Below, in pieces: positions 23,945 to 34,622 of a DNA stretch of 64,000 nt. This stretch comes from Streptomyces nigra (GTDB lineage Bacteria > Actinomycetota > Actinomycetes > Streptomycetales > Streptomycetaceae). The stretch covers positions 4,084,501-4,148,500 of the forward strand of contig NZ_CP029043.1 in the NCBI RefSeq assembly GCF_003074055.1, written 5' to 3'. How positions within the stretch are numbered: the stretch's first letter is position 1; the number at the start of each line of letters is the position of its first letter. The notes below the pieces were generated by a model. It made no database searches. It saw only the letters and a program-made list of their open reading frames with translations, and was not told the origin of the DNA. The translations under genes and the position numbers were made by a program.

Positions 23945-25384
23945 TCATGCCCGACGGTGCCCCTCATCGCCTGCCCTGCCCGCCCCTTCGGCAACCGCGT
24001 GGCGTGCCGCGGCCTTCTCCTCGGCGAGCCGGCGGTGCTCGGTGGCCTTGCGTTCGTGCAGGGCGGCCATGCGCAGGTGGTACTCGGGGTCGTCCTGCTC
24101 GTAGATGTCCGGCACCCCCGAGGCGTCCTCGTCGCGCTCCTCTTCCTCCCACATCCGGCGGTACTTGGCGTTCCGTATCTTCAGCAGCACGGTCGCCAGG
24201 AGCGCCGCGATCAGCGAGCCGAGGAGGACGGCCGCCTTGACCTCGTCGGTGAGCGCGGTGTCGCCCGCGAAGGCGAGCTCGTCGATCAGGAGGGAGACGG
24301 TGAAGCCGATCCCGGCGAGGGTCGCCACGGCGAACACGTCCGCCCACGCCAGGTCGTCGCTGAGCGAGGCCCGGGTGAAGCGCGCCGTCAGCCAGGTGCC
24401 GCCGAAGATGCCCACGGCCTTGCCGACGACCAGCCCGAGCAGCACCCCGAGCGTCTCCGGCTGGGTGAACACATCGCGCAGCGCGCCCCCGGAGATCACG
24501 ACCCCGGCGCTGAACAGCGCGAACAGCGGCACGGCCACGCCCGCCGACAGCGGCCGTACGAGGTGCTCGATGTGCTCGCCTGGGGAGTGCTCCTCGCCCT
24601 CGCGCCGGGAGCAGCGCAGCATCAGGCCCATCGTGACACCAGCGATGGTGGCGTGGACGCCGCTGTTGTACATCAGCCCCCAGATGACGAGGGCGAGCGG
24701 CACGTACACGTACCAGCCGCGTACGCCCTTGCGCAGCAGCAGCCAGAAGACGACCAGGCCCGCGACGGCGCCGCCGAGCGCGGCGAAGTTCAGGGTCTCG
24801 GTGAAGAAGAGCGCGATGATCAGGATCGCGAAGAGGTCGTCGACCACGGCGAGAGTCAGCAGGAAGGCGCGGAGCGCGCTCGGCAGTGAGGTGCCGATGA
24901 CCGCGAGCACGGCCAGCGCGAACGCGATGTCGGTCGCCGTCGGTACGGCCCAGCCCGCCGTCGATCCGCCGCCGGTGACCACGGTGAGTATGTACACGAG
25001 CGCCGGTACCGCCATGCCGCAGAGCGCCGCGACGACCGGCAGGACGGCCTTGCTCGGGTCCTTCAGATCGCCTGCGACCAGTTCGCGCTTGAGCTCGATC
25101 CCGGCGACGAAGAAGAAGATCGCGAGGAGGCCGTCGGCCGCCCAGTGCTCGATGGAGAGGTTGAGGCCCAGGGCCTCAGGGCCGAGGTGGAAGTGGCCGA
25201 CAGTCTCGTAACTGTGTCCCAGTCCGGGGAGGTTCGCCCACAGCAGCGCGGCGATCGCGGCGACGAGGAGCAGGACTCCGCCGACGGTCTCGGTGCGCAG
25301 CGCTTCCGCCACGAAGTTCCGCTCGGGGAGCGAGAGCCGTCCGAAGGCCTTGCGGGCGGGGGGCGGGGGAGGGGACGCGGTCAC
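23945..25384 (-). CDS. nhaA: Na+/H+ antiporter NhaA
   Basis: 479 residues from GTG 25384 with GAAGG upstream. NhaA signatures: FFFVAGIELKREL, PTATDIAFALAVLAVIG, LTLAVVDDLFAILIIA (the paired Asp of ion binding) and TLAGIGFTVSLLI. About 11-12 membrane helices are present, then a cytoplasmic charged tail (about 420-479) with a coiled-coil look. It exports Na+ in exchange for H+. Confidence 0.95.
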   Translation of the reverse strand: MTASPPPPPARKAFGRLSLPERNFVAEALRTETVGGVLLLVAAIAALLWANLPGLGHSYETVGHFHLGPEALGLNLSIEHWAADGLLAIFFFVAGIELKRELVAGDLKDPSKAVLPVVAALCGMAVPALVYILTVVTGGGSTAGWAVPTATDIAFALAVLAVIGTSLPSALRAFLLTLAVVDDLFAILIIALFFTETLNFAALGGAVAGLVVFWLLLRKGVRGWYVYVPLALVIWGLMYNSGVHATIAGVTMGLMLRCSRREGEEHSPGEHIEHLVRPLSAGVAVPLFALFSAGVVISGGALRDVFTQPETLGVLLGLVVGKAVGIFGGTWLTARFTRASLSDDLAWADVFAVATLAGIGFTVSLLIDELAFAGDTALTDEVKAAVLLGSLIAALLATVLLKIRNAKYRRMWEEEERDEDASGVPDIYEQDDPEYHLRMAALHERKATEHRRLAEEKAAARHAVAEGAGRAGDEGHRRA

Positions 25385-25553
25385 GGGACTACCTTCGGTC
25401 GGTGGGCAGGACGGAGCACATGCCGACCAGACTTCCCGGCGCACCGATGAACGAGTTTCGCTTTGTTTAGCCTACCTAAGGGTGCAGGGCTGTGCACGTG
25501 GGGGCCTGTCGTGGGGGGCGGTCCTGTGTACGGCCGATGCGTCGTACGTACGC

Positions 25554-25590
25554 GAAAGGCACCCGGCGTGTCTGTCGCCGGGTGCCTTTC
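25554..25590. terminator. Terminator downstream of acsA
   Basis: Perfect 15-bp stem GAAAGGCACCCGGCG (25554-25568) with its complement (25576-25590), loop of 7 nt; 13 nt after the acsA stop on the minus strand. Confidence 0.85.
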
Positions 25591-25602
25591 GGTGGGGCGT
25601 GC

Positions 25603-27558
<1,956 letters not shown>

Positions 27559-27645
27559 GACATCTCCCTTTCCCAGGGTGTCCGTTGTGTCCCAGGCCAC
27601 AGCTCATCAGACCCGAGGGCCCGCTGACAAGGGTCGACGGATAAT

Positions 27646-27657
27646 TGGTTTAGACCT
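27646..27657. promoter_or_regulatory. DasR-responsive-element-like palindrome upstream of acsA
   Basis: TGGTTTAGACCT matches 10 of 12 positions of the dre core TGGTCTAGACCA. DasR is the GlcNAc-responsive GntR regulator of streptomycetes, and acetate is released when GlcNAc-6-P is deacetylated, so the link is plausible but unproven. Confidence 0.35.
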
Positions 27658-27825
27658 GTCTGAGGTCGGGTGCACACGTGCTGTCGGCGCCGGGGGTCAT
27701 CCGTTCCCACGGACGCCGTATGCACGCGGTTCAGGTCTGTTATCCCTTTCACACTCGGACGCTCCCTGATGCTCCGGCCTGTGCGGATCTCCCGGGGGAG
27801 TCGCCCGGATGGCCGCCGGTCGGGC

Positions 27826-27865
27826 GCACGGCCCCGCACCCGGGGAGGGCGGGGCGGGGCCGTGC
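27826..27865. terminator. Terminator downstream of the SulP-carbonic anhydrase gene
   Basis: GCACGGCCCCGC (27826-27837) pairs perfectly with GCGGGGCCGTGC (27854-27865); a second copy of the right arm at 27884-27895 gives an alternative pairing. The gap 27559-27907 otherwise holds the acsA upstream region. Confidence 0.7.
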
Positions 27866-27907
27866 TCCTTGGGAGGGGCTGGGGCGGGGCCGTGCGTCTA
27901 CGGAGGG

Positions 27908-30442
27908 TCAGGCCGTCAGGTCCGCCACACCCACGTGGTCGAACACCTCGCCCTCGTGCACCTCGGACAGCAGGTAGGCCTGCGCTTCGCCGACGTGGAA
28001 GTACATCCCGTGCAGCTCCAGCTCTCCTGCCCGCAGGGCGCGGCTCACCGAGTCGTGAGCCCGTAGATGCTCCAACTGCTGGATCACATTGGTCAGGCAG
28101 AGCTGCTCGACCGTGTCGGCCGCCGCCCGCCCGGCGAGTCTGGCCGCGGGCCGGCTTTTGTCGGCCATGCGGGCGACGCTCGGCCGGCCGTGTCGCAGCC
28201 ATCGCCGGAGCGGGGTCTGCGCGGTGTCCTGGTCGGCGGCGAGCAGCGCCTGCATCGCCCCGCACCCGGAGTGTCCGCACACCGTGATGGACCGCACCCG
28301 CAGCACATCGACGGCGTACTCGATCGCGGCGGCCACCGAATCGTCCCCGCTCTCCTCGCCGGGCGGCGGGACGAGGTTGCCGACATTGCGGACGACGAAG
28401 AGGTCGCCGGGGCCACTGCTGGTGATCATCGACGTGACCAGCCGTGAGTCCGCGCAGGTGAGGAAGAGCTGCGAGGGCTGCTGCCCCTCCCGTGCCAGCC
28501 TTGCCAGCTCGCTCCGCACGAGGGGCGCGGTGTTGCGCTGGAAGGCGCTGATGCCGCGGGCGAGTTGGTTCGTTGTGGGGGTGGTGGCGTCCGGGGCGCG
28601 GGGGCTGGAGGGGGGCGCTGAGGCCTCGACCGTTGCGCCGGGGGTGCCGGGGGTTTCGGGTGCGCCGAGTGCGTCGAGTTTCGTGGCGAGGTCGGAGGGC
28701 TCGGTGTGTTCTGTGTCCTCGGGCGCGCGAGCCGTCGTGGTCTCGGCGTTGTTCCGCTGGGCGGGGCCGCCCGTCTCCGGGATGGCGCACTGGTGGTTGC
28801 GCCATGGTGTCCAGGGGTGGCACCGGCAGCCGGACGAGTCCGGTGCGGTCGTCCCGCCGTCCGGGTGGAGGCCGGCCGGTCCCGTCGGTTCGCCGATCCG
28901 GACGCCGGTGCGCCGACCGACCAGTTCGACGGTGCCGCCGTGCGCCGTCTGGGTGTTCTGCCAGTCCTGCAGGGACTCGTACGCCGCGTGGTCCATGAAG
29001 GAGCCGTCCAACTCGACGACGGCGTGCGCTCCTTGGGGTACGAGGTGCAGGGTCCGGCTGAGCCGGGGCACCGCGAGGAACGTCAACTGCCCTCTGACGT
29101 GTACGTGATGGACTCCTTCCTTCTCGTGGTGCGTGATCCGGGTGCGGGTGAGGCGGTGCAGGGCGACGGCGACGGCCATGCCGATCCCGAGAGCGACGCC
29201 CTCGAGGACGCCGAGGAAGACCACGCCGACGGTGGTGACGGCGTAGACGAGCACTTCGCGGTGGCGGGTCACCGTGCGGATGTGGTGCAGGGACACCATC
29301 TGGATGCCGACGGCCATCACCAGGGCGGCGAGCGAGGCGAGGGGGATGAGCTCGAGGACCGGGACCATCAGCAGCGCGGCGATCACTACGAGAACGCCGT
29401 GCAGCATCGTGGAGTTCCGGCTGACGGCACCGGCGTTGACGTTCGCCGTGCTGCGGACGGCCACTCCGGCGATGGGCAGGCCGCCGAGGGCGCCGGAGAC
29501 GACGTTGGCGGCGCCCTGTCCGAGCAGCTCCCGGTCCAGGTCGGCGCGGCGGACGCGGCCGGACAGCGCGGGCCGGGCAGCGACCATCTTGTCCACGGCG
29601 ACCGCGCCGAGCAGCGACTGCACGCTGCACACCAGCGTGATCGTGAGCACGGCGGCGATCAGGCCGAGCGCGGGGCCCTCGGGGAGGCCGGCGAGGGCGT
29701 GGCTGCTCCAGGACGGCAGGTCGACCTTGGGCAGACCGAACCCGAGAAATGCCGCGGAGGTGGTGGCTCCGGTGACGGCGACGAGGGGTGCGGGGACGAC
29801 GCGCAGGAGCCGTCCGGCGCGGCCGGGAAGGCGGGGCCAGGCCAGCAGGAGGCAGAGGGTCAGCGCGCTGACCGAGAGGGCGGCCGTCTGGACCTGAGCC
29901 AGCTGGGCGGGCAGGTCCCGCAGATTGAGCAGCACCGAGCTGTGCGGGGTGCCGCCGAGGACGATGTGCAGCTGGGCCACGGCGATGGTCACGCCGATGC
30001 CGGCGAGCATGCCGTGCACGATGGCCGGGCTGACGGCGAGCGCGGTGCGGGCCACGCGGAGGAGCCCGAGGCCGAGCTGGGCGAGACCGGCGAGGACGGT
30101 GATGGCGCAGGTCGTACGCCATCCGTAGCGATGGATGAGCTCGGCGGTCACGACCGTGAGTCCGGCGGCGGGGCCGCTGACCTGGAGGGGGGCGCCGCCG
30201 AGCCGTCCGACGACGACTCCGCCGACGGCGGCGGCCACGAGGCCGGCCTGGAGCGGGGCGCCGGTGGCGAGGGCGATGCCCAGGGAGAGGGGGAGGGCGA
30301 TCAGGAAGACCGCGATGGACGCGGATACGTCGGCGCCGGTGAGGCGGGGGCCTCGGGGCCGGGGCGACGGCGGGCTGTGGGGCTCGTGGCTGTGTTCCTT
30401 GCGATGGGGGTCGTCGTGGCGGGTGGGGGTGCAGGCTGACAT
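27908..30442 (-). CDS. SulP-family anion transporter fused to a beta-carbonic anhydrase
   Basis: 844 residues from ATG 30442 with GGAG upstream. The N-terminal SulP transporter has about 10-12 helices, including SGPAAGLTVVTAELI. A degenerate STAS-like domain follows (around HVHVRGQLTFLAVPRL). After a Pro/Thr-rich linker the C-terminal ~190 residues are a beta-carbonic anhydrase with zinc ligands in CADSR and CGHSGCG. This resembles mycobacterial Rv3273-type proteins, thought to couple bicarbonate transport to CO2 hydration. Confidence 0.92.
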   Translation of the reverse strand: MSACTPTRHDDPHRKEHSHEPHSPPSPRPRGPRLTGADVSASIAVFLIALPLSLGIALATGAPLQAGLVAAAVGGVVVGRLGGAPLQVSGPAAGLTVVTAELIHRYGWRTTCAITVLAGLAQLGLGLLRVARTALAVSPAIVHGMLAGIGVTIAVAQLHIVLGGTPHSSVLLNLRDLPAQLAQVQTAALSVSALTLCLLLAWPRLPGRAGRLLRVVPAPLVAVTGATTSAAFLGFGLPKVDLPSWSSHALAGLPEGPALGLIAAVLTITLVCSVQSLLGAVAVDKMVAARPALSGRVRRADLDRELLGQGAANVVSGALGGLPIAGVAVRSTANVNAGAVSRNSTMLHGVLVVIAALLMVPVLELIPLASLAALVMAVGIQMVSLHHIRTVTRHREVLVYAVTTVGVVFLGVLEGVALGIGMAVAVALHRLTRTRITHHEKEGVHHVHVRGQLTFLAVPRLSRTLHLVPQGAHAVVELDGSFMDHAAYESLQDWQNTQTAHGGTVELVGRRTGVRIGEPTGPAGLHPDGGTTAPDSSGCRCHPWTPWRNHQCAIPETGGPAQRNNAETTTARAPEDTEHTEPSDLATKLDALGAPETPGTPGATVEASAPPSSPRAPDATTPTTNQLARGISAFQRNTAPLVRSELARLAREGQQPSQLFLTCADSRLVTSMITSSGPGDLFVVRNVGNLVPPPGEESGDDSVAAAIEYAVDVLRVRSITVCGHSGCGAMQALLAADQDTAQTPLRRWLRHGRPSVARMADKSRPAARLAGRAAADTVEQLCLTNVIQQLEHLRAHDSVSRALRAGELELHGMYFHVGEAQAYLLSEVHEGEVFDHVGVADLTA

Positions 30443-30731
30443 GTTCCCGTCTCCTCCGGGGCAGCGCGGTCGCGGATCTCTTCGTGCCTCTGGCCGTGCG
30501 CCAGGGGTCGCGGCCGTGTGGGCACGGCGTACAGCGGCGGGTGGTGACAGTCGGTAAACAGATCGTAATGGAGAGTAAAGGGAGGGAATAGAGTGTCCGA
30601 GCAAATGGACTAATAAATCGCCCTGGAGGGTGAAGCGGTGGATTAGTCGGCTTGTCGTACTAATTCCACCTTCGGCTCATGCGATCTTGGCGGCGCCGCC
30701 GGACCCGAGAGAAGGAAGAAGGTGGACGGAC
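30443..30731. promoter_or_regulatory. Divergent intergenic region with CTAAT/ATTAG motifs
   Basis: AT-richer than its surroundings. GACTAAT (30608-30614) and ATTAGTC (30642-30648) are inverted, with another CTAAT at 30660-30664. They could be regulator sites for either divergent gene. No gene is seen. Confidence 0.35.
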
Positions 30732-32090
30732 ATGGCCGCCACCCGCAGGACCGCTCCGCACCGCGTTGCCGCCCCAGCCCCCAGGTCGGCCACACCCCAC
30801 CGAGTCGTCCCATCGCACCGGTCCGCCAGGGCCCGGAGAATCGCCGCGTGCACGGCGCTCGCCGCCGTCTGCGCGGCCTCGCTCGCGGGCTGCGCCGGAT
30901 CCGAGCCGGACGGGCACGCCGCGCCCGGGCCGCAGAAGCAGAAGCCGGTGGCCCCCGCCCCGAAGAGCGCGATCCGCCTGATCGGCGACGGCTCCACGGC
31001 GTACACGGGGGCGCAGCCGCATCTGCCGCGCCCCGAGAGGCTGAAGCCGGGCGAGAAGCCGCCGCAGTTCGTGGTGTTCTCCTGGGACGGCGCCGGCGAG
31101 GACAGCCAGAAGCTGTTCTCGCACTTCCGCAGGGTCGCCAAGGAGAACAACGCGACCATGACGTACTTCCTGAGCGGCGTGTACCTGCTGCCGGAGGACA
31201 AGCGCGACCTGTACCGGCCGCCGCAGCACTCCCCGGGCCGCTCGGACATCGGCTTCAACGACCAGGAGGGAATCGCCGACACCGTGCGGCAGTTGCGGCT
31301 CGCGTGGCTGGAGGGCAACGAGATCGGCACCCACTTCAACGGGCACTTCTGCGGCAGCGGAGGCGGGGTCGGCGAGTGGTCGGTGAAGGAGTGGAAGGAG
31401 GAGATCGGCCAGGCGAAGAAGTTCGTGAAGTCCTGGAAGACCAACACCGGGATGGCACAGGCGGACCCGCTGCCCTTCGACTACGACAAGGAGCTCATCG
31501 GCGCGCGCACGCCCTGCCTGGAGGGCCGCTCGAACTTCGTCAAGGCGGCGCGCGACCTGGGCTTCCGCTACGACTCCAGCGGCGTCAACAACCAGCTGTG
31601 GCCCACGAAGAGGCACGGGCTGTGGGACCTGTCGCTGCAGCTCGTGCCGTTCCCCGGGCACTCCTACGAACAGCTCACCATGGACTACAACTTCATGGTC
31701 AACCAGTCCGGCACGAAGACCCAGGGCGACCCGTCCAAGCACCGGTTCTGGGGCGACCAGATGCGTGAAGGGCTGCTCATGGGCTTCCGGCGGGCGTACC
31801 ACGGCAATCGCGCCCCGCTGATCATCGGCAACCATTTCGAATCCTGGAACGGCGGCACCTATATGCGTGCTGTCGAGGAGACCGTCGAAGCCGTCTGCAA
31901 CAAGCCCGACGTGCGCTGCGTGTCCTTCCGTCAGCTCGTCGACTGGCTCGACGCACAGGACCCCGCGACCCTGCGCACGCTGCGCTCGCTGAACGTCGGC
32001 GAGGCCCCGAAGCAGGGCTGGGCGTCCTTCCTGTCGGGCGGCGGGGCCCCGGCCCCGAAGGGGGTGCCGGGGGCGCCGGCGGGACAGTAG
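30732..32090 (+). CDS. Lipoprotein with polysaccharide-deacetylase-like domain
   Basis: 452 residues from ATG 30732 (AAGGTGG upstream). It has a long Arg-rich N-terminal signal peptide with lipobox LAGC near residue 55, then FVVFSWDGAGEDSQKLFSHF (compare the NodB Asp motif) and EIGTHFNGHFC (compare the His-x3-His metal motif). It probably sits on the outer face of the membrane and may act on an acylated glycan. The deacetylase assignment is by motif resemblance only. Confidence 0.75.
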   Translation: MAATRRTAPHRVAAPAPRSATPHRVVPSHRSARARRIAACTALAAVCAASLAGCAGSEPDGHAAPGPQKQKPVAPAPKSAIRLIGDGSTAYTGAQPHLPRPERLKPGEKPPQFVVFSWDGAGEDSQKLFSHFRRVAKENNATMTYFLSGVYLLPEDKRDLYRPPQHSPGRSDIGFNDQEGIADTVRQLRLAWLEGNEIGTHFNGHFCGSGGGVGEWSVKEWKEEIGQAKKFVKSWKTNTGMAQADPLPFDYDKELIGARTPCLEGRSNFVKAARDLGFRYDSSGVNNQLWPTKRHGLWDLSLQLVPFPGHSYEQLTMDYNFMVNQSGTKTQGDPSKHRFWGDQMREGLLMGFRRAYHGNRAPLIIGNHFESWNGGTYMRAVEETVEAVCNKPDVRCVSFRQLVDWLDAQDPATLRTLRSLNVGEAPKQGWASFLSGGGAPAPKGVPGAPAGQ

Positions 32091-32106
32091 GGGGCCGATC
32101 GGTCGA

Positions 32107-33117
32107 TCAGGCGGTCGGGGACAAGGAGGCGTCGGCCTCGGAGAGCGCGACGAGGTGCTCGCCGAGGACGAACCCGGGGTCGATCTGCGCGGCCAGATCG
32201 GCCCCGGTGCGCTCGTTCCCCCAGGACTGGGCGTTCTTCAGGTGGAAGTGCACCATCTGACGGGTGTAGCGCTCCCAGTCCCGCAGCTCGTACGTGGCGT
32301 CCGCGGCCGTCCGCAGACGGCGCAGGGCCGTGTGGTTGGCGTCCTCCAGGAGCTCGAACCGCGGCGGGCGGCCCTTCTCCATGGCCCGGACCCAGTCCGA
32401 GTGCCCGACGGTCACCAGCAGGTCGTCCCCGACCTCGGCGCGCAGGAAGTCGAGGTCGTCCTGCCCCTGCACCTTGTTGCCGACCACCTTGAGGACGACG
32501 CCGTAGTCGCGCGCGTAGTCGCGGTACTGGCGGTAGACGGAGACTCCCTTCCGGGTCGGCTCGGCGACGAGGAACGTGATGTCGAAGCGGGTGAACATCC
32601 CGGAGGCGAAGGAGTCCGAACCCGCCGTCATGTCGACCACGACGTACTCGCCGGGGCCGTCCACCAGGTGGTTCAGGAACAGCTCCACCGCTCCCGTCTT
32701 GGAGTGGTAGCAGGCGACTCCGAGGTCGGAGTCGGTGAAGGGGCCGGTGACCATCAAACGGACGGCGCCGCCGTCGAGTTCCACCGGGCGGGCGCAGGCG
32801 TCGTACACCGGGTTCGGCTCGCGCACCCGCACGAGCCGCGATCCCTCACCGGGCGGTGTCGTCTTGATCATCGTCGCGGTGGACGTGATCCGAGAGTTGT
32901 GGCCGCGCAGGTAGTCCTTGATCAGCGGCAGCCGCTCGCCCATCGCGGGCACGGCCGCGGCTTCCGTCTCGTCGAGACCGAGCGCGGCTCCGAGGTGCTG
33001 GTTGATGTCGGCGTCGATGGCGACGACCGGCGCTCCGGCCGCCGCCAGATGGCGGATGAACAGGGAGGACAGCGTCGTCTTGCCGCTGCCGCCCTTCCCG
33101 ACGAAAGCAATTTTCAT
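32107..33117 (-). CDS. CooC/ParA-like P-loop ATPase
   Basis: 336 residues from ATG 33117 (GTG 33123 is possible). It begins MKIAFVGKGGSGKTT, the deviant Walker A of CooC/NifH-like ATPases, then AIDADINQHLG and YVVVDMTAGSDSFASG. CooC family members insert metals into enzymes; others are of unknown use. No carbon monoxide dehydrogenase gene is near, so the target is unknown. Confidence 0.8.
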   Translation of the reverse strand: MKIAFVGKGGSGKTTLSSLFIRHLAAAGAPVVAIDADINQHLGAALGLDETEAAAVPAMGERLPLIKDYLRGHNSRITSTATMIKTTPPGEGSRLVRVREPNPVYDACARPVELDGGAVRLMVTGPFTDSDLGVACYHSKTGAVELFLNHLVDGPGEYVVVDMTAGSDSFASGMFTRFDITFLVAEPTRKGVSVYRQYRDYARDYGVVLKVVGNKVQGQDDLDFLRAEVGDDLLVTVGHSDWVRAMEKGRPPRFELLEDANHTALRRLRTAADATYELRDWERYTRQMVHFHLKNAQSWGNERTGADLAAQIDPGFVLGEHLVALSEADASLSPTA

Positions 33118-33189
33118 GTTCACCAAGCGTAGTCGGGTAATAGCTGTATGTGGCACATGTGGGGCGTAAGGCCACTCGATCGAGGGGTT

Positions 33190-33310
33190 GAGGCCGTCGG
33201 TCGGAGGGCGGAGGCCGTCGGTGGCAGGGGGTGGAGGCTGTCGGTCGGAGGGGCGGAGGCCGTCGGTGGCAGGGGGTGGAGGCTGTCGGTCGGAGGGGCG
33301 GAGGCCGTCG
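33190..33310. repeat. 45-bp tandem repeat upstream of the Fic-like gene
   Basis: Two identical 45-bp units (33211-33255 and 33256-33300), preceded by a half-unit and followed by the first 10 bp of a third. The unit itself is two related half-units built on GAGGCCGTCGGT and GAGGCTGTCGGT. It is noncoding on the + strand. The repeats read as Pro/Thr/Ser-rich on the minus strand but belong to no supported gene. Confidence 0.8.
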
Positions 33311-33361
33311 TTCCGGGCGTGGGAAGCGGGGCGGGGTGGCGGCCGGTTCGGGGGCGGCGCG

Positions 33362-33385
33362 TAATGTCGTACTCATGAGTACGAC
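33362..33385 (+). promoter_or_regulatory. Leaderless promoter -10 and 20-bp palindrome over the start codon
   Basis: TAATGT (33362-33367) ends 7 nt before ATG 33375. GTCGTACTCATGAGTACGAC (33366-33385) is a perfect 20-bp palindrome centred on the start codon. With TSS at the A of ATG, a bound repressor would block initiation directly. Confidence 0.6.
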
Positions 33386-34199
33386 AGGAGCGTCCGCCGA
33401 TCCGCTCGCGGCCCTCGGGTCGCTCCCCGGTGTGCCCGAGGCCGTGGAGTCGGTGCGCAAGGCAGTGGACCGGGTGTACGGGCACCGGATCATGCGGCGT
33501 CGCAGCAACGAGATCACGTCCGAGGCGGCCCTGCGCGGCGCCCGTGGCTCGGCGGCGCTGTCCGGGGCGGACTGGGCGCTCGAGGAGGTGCGCCGGCGTA
33601 CCGACTTCAGCGGGGACGATGAGGCGCGCATGATGGGCGCCGCCCTGCGGCTCACCGCCGAGGCCGGTCAACTGCTGTCCATCTGGCGCCAGTCGCCGCT
33701 CCGCGTCCTGGCCCGGCTGCACCTGGTGGCCGCCGCGGACGGTGACGAGCGGGTCGGGCGGCCGCGGCAGGAGGGCGAGGCGGTCGACGAACCGCTGATC
33801 GAGCTGCCCCTGCCGAGCGCGGCGGAGGCGCACGGCCGGCTGGACGGCCTCGCGGAGCTGATCATCGCGGGCGGTTCCGCGCCCGCTCTGGTGACGGCTG
33901 CCGTCGTGCACGGCGAGCTGCTCGCGCTGCGCCCCTTCACCTCCCACAACGGCCTGGTCGCGCGTACGGCCGAGCGGGTCGTCCTGGTGGGCAGCGGACT
34001 GGACCCGAAGTCGGTGTGCGCGGCCGAGGTGGGGCATGCCGAGCTGGGTCGTGCGGCCTATCTGGCGGCGCTCGACGGCTATGTCTCGGGCACGCCCGAG
34101 GGCATGGCGGCCTGGATCGCCCACTGCGGGAAGGCGGTCGAGCTCGGGGCGCGTGAGTCCATGGCGGTCTGCGAGGCGCTGCAGCGCGGCGCCGCCTGA
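33375..34199 (+). CDS. Fic-domain-like protein with degenerate active site
   Basis: 274 residues. The central helical region ends in HGELLALRPFTSHNGLVART, which aligns with the Fic loop HxFxxGNGRxxR, but the catalytic His is Arg (RPF) and GNG is HNG. It is therefore probably not a normal AMP-transferase. It is followed by ERVVLVGSGLDP as in Fic proteins. Homologues are often labelled oxidoreductase in databases, which the sequence does not support. Confidence 0.65.
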   Translation: MSTTGASADPLAALGSLPGVPEAVESVRKAVDRVYGHRIMRRRSNEITSEAALRGARGSAALSGADWALEEVRRRTDFSGDDEARMMGAALRLTAEAGQLLSIWRQSPLRVLARLHLVAAADGDERVGRPRQEGEAVDEPLIELPLPSAAEAHGRLDGLAELIIAGGSAPALVTAAVVHGELLALRPFTSHNGLVARTAERVVLVGSGLDPKSVCAAEVGHAELGRAAYLAALDGYVSGTPEGMAAWIAHCGKAVELGARESMAVCEALQRGAA

Positions 34200-34271
34200 G
34201 CTGTTTTCGCCGCGCGGAGGGACTCGCATTCCGTAAGCCGCGCGGGCTCCGGAGAACCCGGACAACTAAAT

Positions 34272-34299
34272 GCGGCGGTACGAGGATTCGTACCGCCGC
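34272..34299. terminator. Terminator downstream of the Fic-like gene
   Basis: Perfect 12-bp stem GCGGCGGTACGA (34272-34283) and TCGTACCGCCGC (34288-34299) with tetraloop GGAT. Confidence 0.8.
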
Positions 34300-34300
34300 T

Positions 34301-34622
34301 GGCATGTCCATCGGGTTACCAAGCGTCCTCGATGTATTGCCCATCAGGCCGGGAGCTTTGCCCGTCACCTGGTGCGGCTGGCCCGTAATCGACGGGTCGA
34401 CGTCGCGTGGGTGCCCGATGTCCATGCTCGGTCCGTGGGGCCAATTGCGTAGCTAAGGTGATCCTCTCGGATGTCCTTGGTCTCGCGGGCCGTTGAGTCC
34501 TTTGTACTCCAGACCGCAACCAAGCGGAAGACCTCGCTGTAGTTCTTTACTTTTGCTCTCAAATGCGAGCCAAACGGGCATCGATATCCGTGCGTGACGG
34601 ATGAGGCGGCGGGGTACGCGGA
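34301..34622. other. Intergenic patch of lower GC, no supported gene
   Basis: A minus-strand frame at 34365-34562 (65 codons, MRAKVKNYSEVFRLVAVW...) has unusually AT-rich third positions and a TTA codon, unlike the neighbours. It may be a decayed or foreign fragment. No ribosome site or family was recognised. Confidence 0.25.

Noticed and set aside
25467..25479. Iron-box-like TTAGCCTACCTAA upstream of nhaA
   Set aside because: Compared with the DmdR/DtxR 19-bp box it lacks one base in the centre and the distal arm, and the TAGGCT within it is better explained as the nhaA -10.
33190..33310. Repeats considered as a CRISPR array
   Set aside because: Units are directly adjacent with no spacers and no cas genes; it is a simple tandem repeat.
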